Below, piece after piece: positions 39,088 to 40,527 of a DNA stretch of 40,527 bases. How positions within the stretch are numbered: position 1 is the stretch's first letter; every line of letters starts with the position of its first letter. The translations under genes and the position numbers were made by a program. Origin of the DNA: a virus; IMG/VR virus record IMGVR_UViG_3300045007_000065, positions 1-40,527 of that record; one strand, 5' to 3'. The notes below the pieces were generated by a model. The model saw only the letters and a program-made list of their open reading frames with translations. It did not search any database and was not told where the DNA came from.

Positions 39088-39297
39088 TCAGGCGATCAGG
39101 GTGTCTCTTTGGTGAGTGTTATGTTGTATTTCATCCTTATCCTCCTCAACTTCCACGCACTTAACCAATTGTCCGTCTGATCCACAAATTACTTCCTTTG
39201 TGCAGTCATCGTTTTCGTCTATGTAAGGATTATGTGGTTTTCTATGTTTGCACCTAAGCGCACACGTTTCATCAATTTCGTTACAGATTACCTTCAT
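39088..39297 (-). CDS. Small Cys-rich protein
   Basis: 69 residues with cysteines near 5, 12, 16, 32, 38 and 47 and HRKPHNPY in the middle, so probable metal binding. It belongs to the family of short Cys/His-rich phage proteins seen elsewhere in this operon. It overlaps the lipoprotein stop (ATGA). Function unknown. Confidence 0.6.
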   Translation of the reverse strand: MKVICNEIDETCALRCKHRKPHNPYIDENDDCTKEVICGSDGQLVKCVEVEEDKDEIQHNTHQRDTLIA

Positions 39298-39596
39298 TTT
39301 TCACACTCCCTTAAAAGATGTCTTATTTCTTCATATTTATTAACCCTACATATAGCCACCCTAAATGCCTCGTCTAAAGTAGGTTGATAATTAGATGATA
39401 TAGATTCAAAAGAATTATTTATGCTGATATTGACACTATACCCAAAGTTATCATCATAGAATATATGAATACTTTTTGCCCTAGCTTGTGTTATTGTTCC
39501 ATTAAGGTGCTGAACATTAATAGTTGCTTCATTATTAAATTTTTCACAACCAAACAGGGACAATAGAATTATTACTGTGATAAGTATCTTTTTCAT
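39294..39596 (-). CDS. Small lipoprotein
   Basis: 100 residues. MKKILITVIILLSLFGC is a lipoprotein signal with lipobox LFGC, cleaved before C17. The mature part has beta-strand character (NVQHLNGTITQARAKSIHIF) and a helical end. Membrane-anchored phage lipoproteins of this size often act in superinfection exclusion or as lysogenic-conversion proteins; here that is inference. The start follows AGGATGA. Confidence 0.75.
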   Translation of the reverse strand: MKKILITVIILLSLFGCEKFNNEATINVQHLNGTITQARAKSIHIFYDDNFGYSVNISINNSFESISSNYQPTLDEAFRVAICRVNKYEEIRHLLRECEK

Positions 39597-39597
39597 C

Positions 39598-40011
39598 CTA
39601 ATCCACCTCCACCCACCGCTCGCCGGTGAGTTCTACGCAGTCGATTCTGTCCTCTCCTCCCTGTTCGTCTGCCTCAGCCCTAGTTAGATGGTGACTCACA
39701 TGATCGTAGGGATATATATTCTGGAATACTCTTACTCTCACCTTAGCCTTCCTTTTTTTCGGTTTCGCGGGCCCGACCAGATCGAATGGGCCGTGGAAGA
39801 GATCGGGGTAGAGCTGATCTGGGTGGTACTTTCCGTCTGCAAAATATGATACTGTAAACTTAATGGCGTTGAACTTTATATTAATTAGCAATGTTTCCTG
39901 AATACTTATCCCGTTGCTGATAATAACTCCACTTCCAAAAATGGTAGACCATACCGGATCTCCCACCTTTGCCGTCTTCCCATCGAAGGGATTTTCTATT
40001 CTTATAGTCAT
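39598..40011 (-). CDS. Hypothetical protein with SH3-like start
   Basis: 137 residues. The beginning (KVGDPVWSTIFGSGVIISNG) resembles a KOW/SH3-like barrel widespread in phage proteins of unknown function, followed by a 'YFADGKYHPDQLYPDLF' strand. A Lys/Arg linker and an acidic tail follow. Its ATG overlaps the 55-residue gene stop. Confidence 0.65.
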   Translation of the reverse strand: MTIRIENPFDGKTAKVGDPVWSTIFGSGVIISNGISIQETLLINIKFNAIKFTVSYFADGKYHPDQLYPDLFHGPFDLVGPAKPKKRKAKVRVRVFQNIYPYDHVSHHLTRAEADEQGGEDRIDCVELTGERWVEVD

Positions 40012-40175
40012 TTAGTTCCCTCCTTGTTCTCGTCCTCACCACAAAGCCGTGAGATGATCTCCCTTTTGACCTCCTCAACATGCTCAGCCACTCTAAACTC
40101 ACATGCCGAGATAACATAACCGATAACATAACCAATAAGTCTGTTTACTAACTCCGCAGCTTCTTCTTTTTTCAT
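40008..40175 (-). CDS. Small hypothetical protein (55 aa)
   Basis: MKKEEAAELVNRLIGYVIGY begins a helical protein with a hydrophobic stretch (residues 12-24) and a charged end (EEVKREIISRL). AAGGAGAGTTAAT is upstream, and the stop overlaps the next ATG. The first 14 bases are the same 14-mer that starts the gene at 40527. Confidence 0.6.
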   Translation of the reverse strand: MKKEEAAELVNRLIGYVIGYVISACEFRVAEHVEEVKREIISRLCGEDENKEGTK

Positions 40176-40176
40176 A

Positions 40177-40527
40177 TTAACTCTCCTTGATCTCGGTAAA
40201 GGTTATTCCTGCAAAGTTATCTAAACATACTCCTTTAAATCCTGAATAGTCGACGAGCATCTCGCTACAAATACGTTGATATTCCATAGGACATATATCT
40301 TTACGATCACAGTCATGTACTGTAGCAGATACATGCATCATATACTGCTTGCCTGGGATCGGCGTTACCGGATTAGGAAAAATAAGAGAGACAATATGGT
40401 TGAAGGCTTTTTCTAGGATGTCTTCCTTTTCATAGAAATGAATGTTATGTCGCAATACTTCACCTTCCGCTTGCCTTGCTTTGTCGATTAAATCTCCTAA
40501 TAAGCTTTCAAACTCTTCTTTTTTCAT
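40177..40527 (-). CDS. Hypothetical protein starting at the window edge
   Basis: 116 residues starting MKKEEFESLLGDLIDKARQA, helical N-terminal third, then a region with two Cys (HDCDRKDIC) and mixed strands. The ATG occupies the last three bases, so no upstream ribosome site is visible here. If the window closes to a circle through the 14-base overlap, the site GAGAGGTGAGG at the other end lies just before it. No family recognised. Confidence 0.65.
   Translation of the reverse strand: MKKEEFESLLGDLIDKARQAEGEVLRHNIHFYEKEDILEKAFNHIVSLIFPNPVTPIPGKQYMMHVSATVHDCDRKDICPMEYQRICSEMLVDYSGFKGVCLDNFAGITFTEIKES

Overview
The window is a compact tailed-phage genome of roughly 40% GC. Genes are packed with ATGA or TAATG overlaps and strong GGAGG-type ribosome sites. 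The virion genes run terminase, portal, scaffold, capsid, a P22 gp4-like connector, a P22 gp10-like stabilisation protein, ejection proteins and a beta-helix tailspike. That is the layout of a P22-like short-tailed phage (podovirus) of a Gram-negative host; a lipoprotein and a membrane-anchored lytic transglycosylase agree with this. I cannot name the host. No integrase, tRNA, rRNA, insertion sequence or CRISPR array was seen. The first and last 14 bases are identical, and the leftward operon read at the left end continues at the right end in the same direction, so this is probably a whole genome opened from a circular map.

Layout. (1) 1-4818, leftward: a recombination and early-accessory operon with an alanine-rich repeat protein, a YqaJ-type exonuclease, an Erf-type annealing protein, a PAPS-reductase-like PP-loop protein, a cytosine-methyltransferase-like protein and several small Cys-rich proteins. 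It appears to continue through the ends of the window into 40527-38423. (2) 4819-4997: a divergent control region with two opposed TTGACA promoters. The rightward one starts at or next to the ATG of a small HTH regulator, so that mRNA looks leaderless, as for lambda cI. (3) 4998-12484, rightward: regulator, two tandem terminators, a SLOG/deoxyribosyltransferase-like protein, a helicase-methyltransferase fusion, a palindrome-rich control region with a structured leader RNA, a prim-pol/helicase with iteron-like repeats inside it, an SSB-like protein and a RusA-like resolvase split over two frames. (4) 12547-14399, leftward: a membrane transglycosylase and small proteins, including tiny membrane proteins. 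(5) 14400-14958: a second divergent control region with repeats and tetraloop hairpins. (6) 14959-38290, rightward: packaging, head, tail and lysis genes, tailspike, then three proteins with Sec signal peptides (a fibre-like protein, a beta-helix plus polysaccharide-deacetylase-like protein, and a fibronectin-III protein).

The points most worth checking are the interleaved two-helix (pseudoknot or switch) leader RNA at 8253-8356 with the palindrome cluster upstream; the RusA-like gene whose two halves lie in different frames joined at an A AAA AAG heptamer; the 10-bp-period array inside the primase-helicase gene; the helicase-methyltransferase fusion; and the trio of secreted proteins at the end of the late operon.
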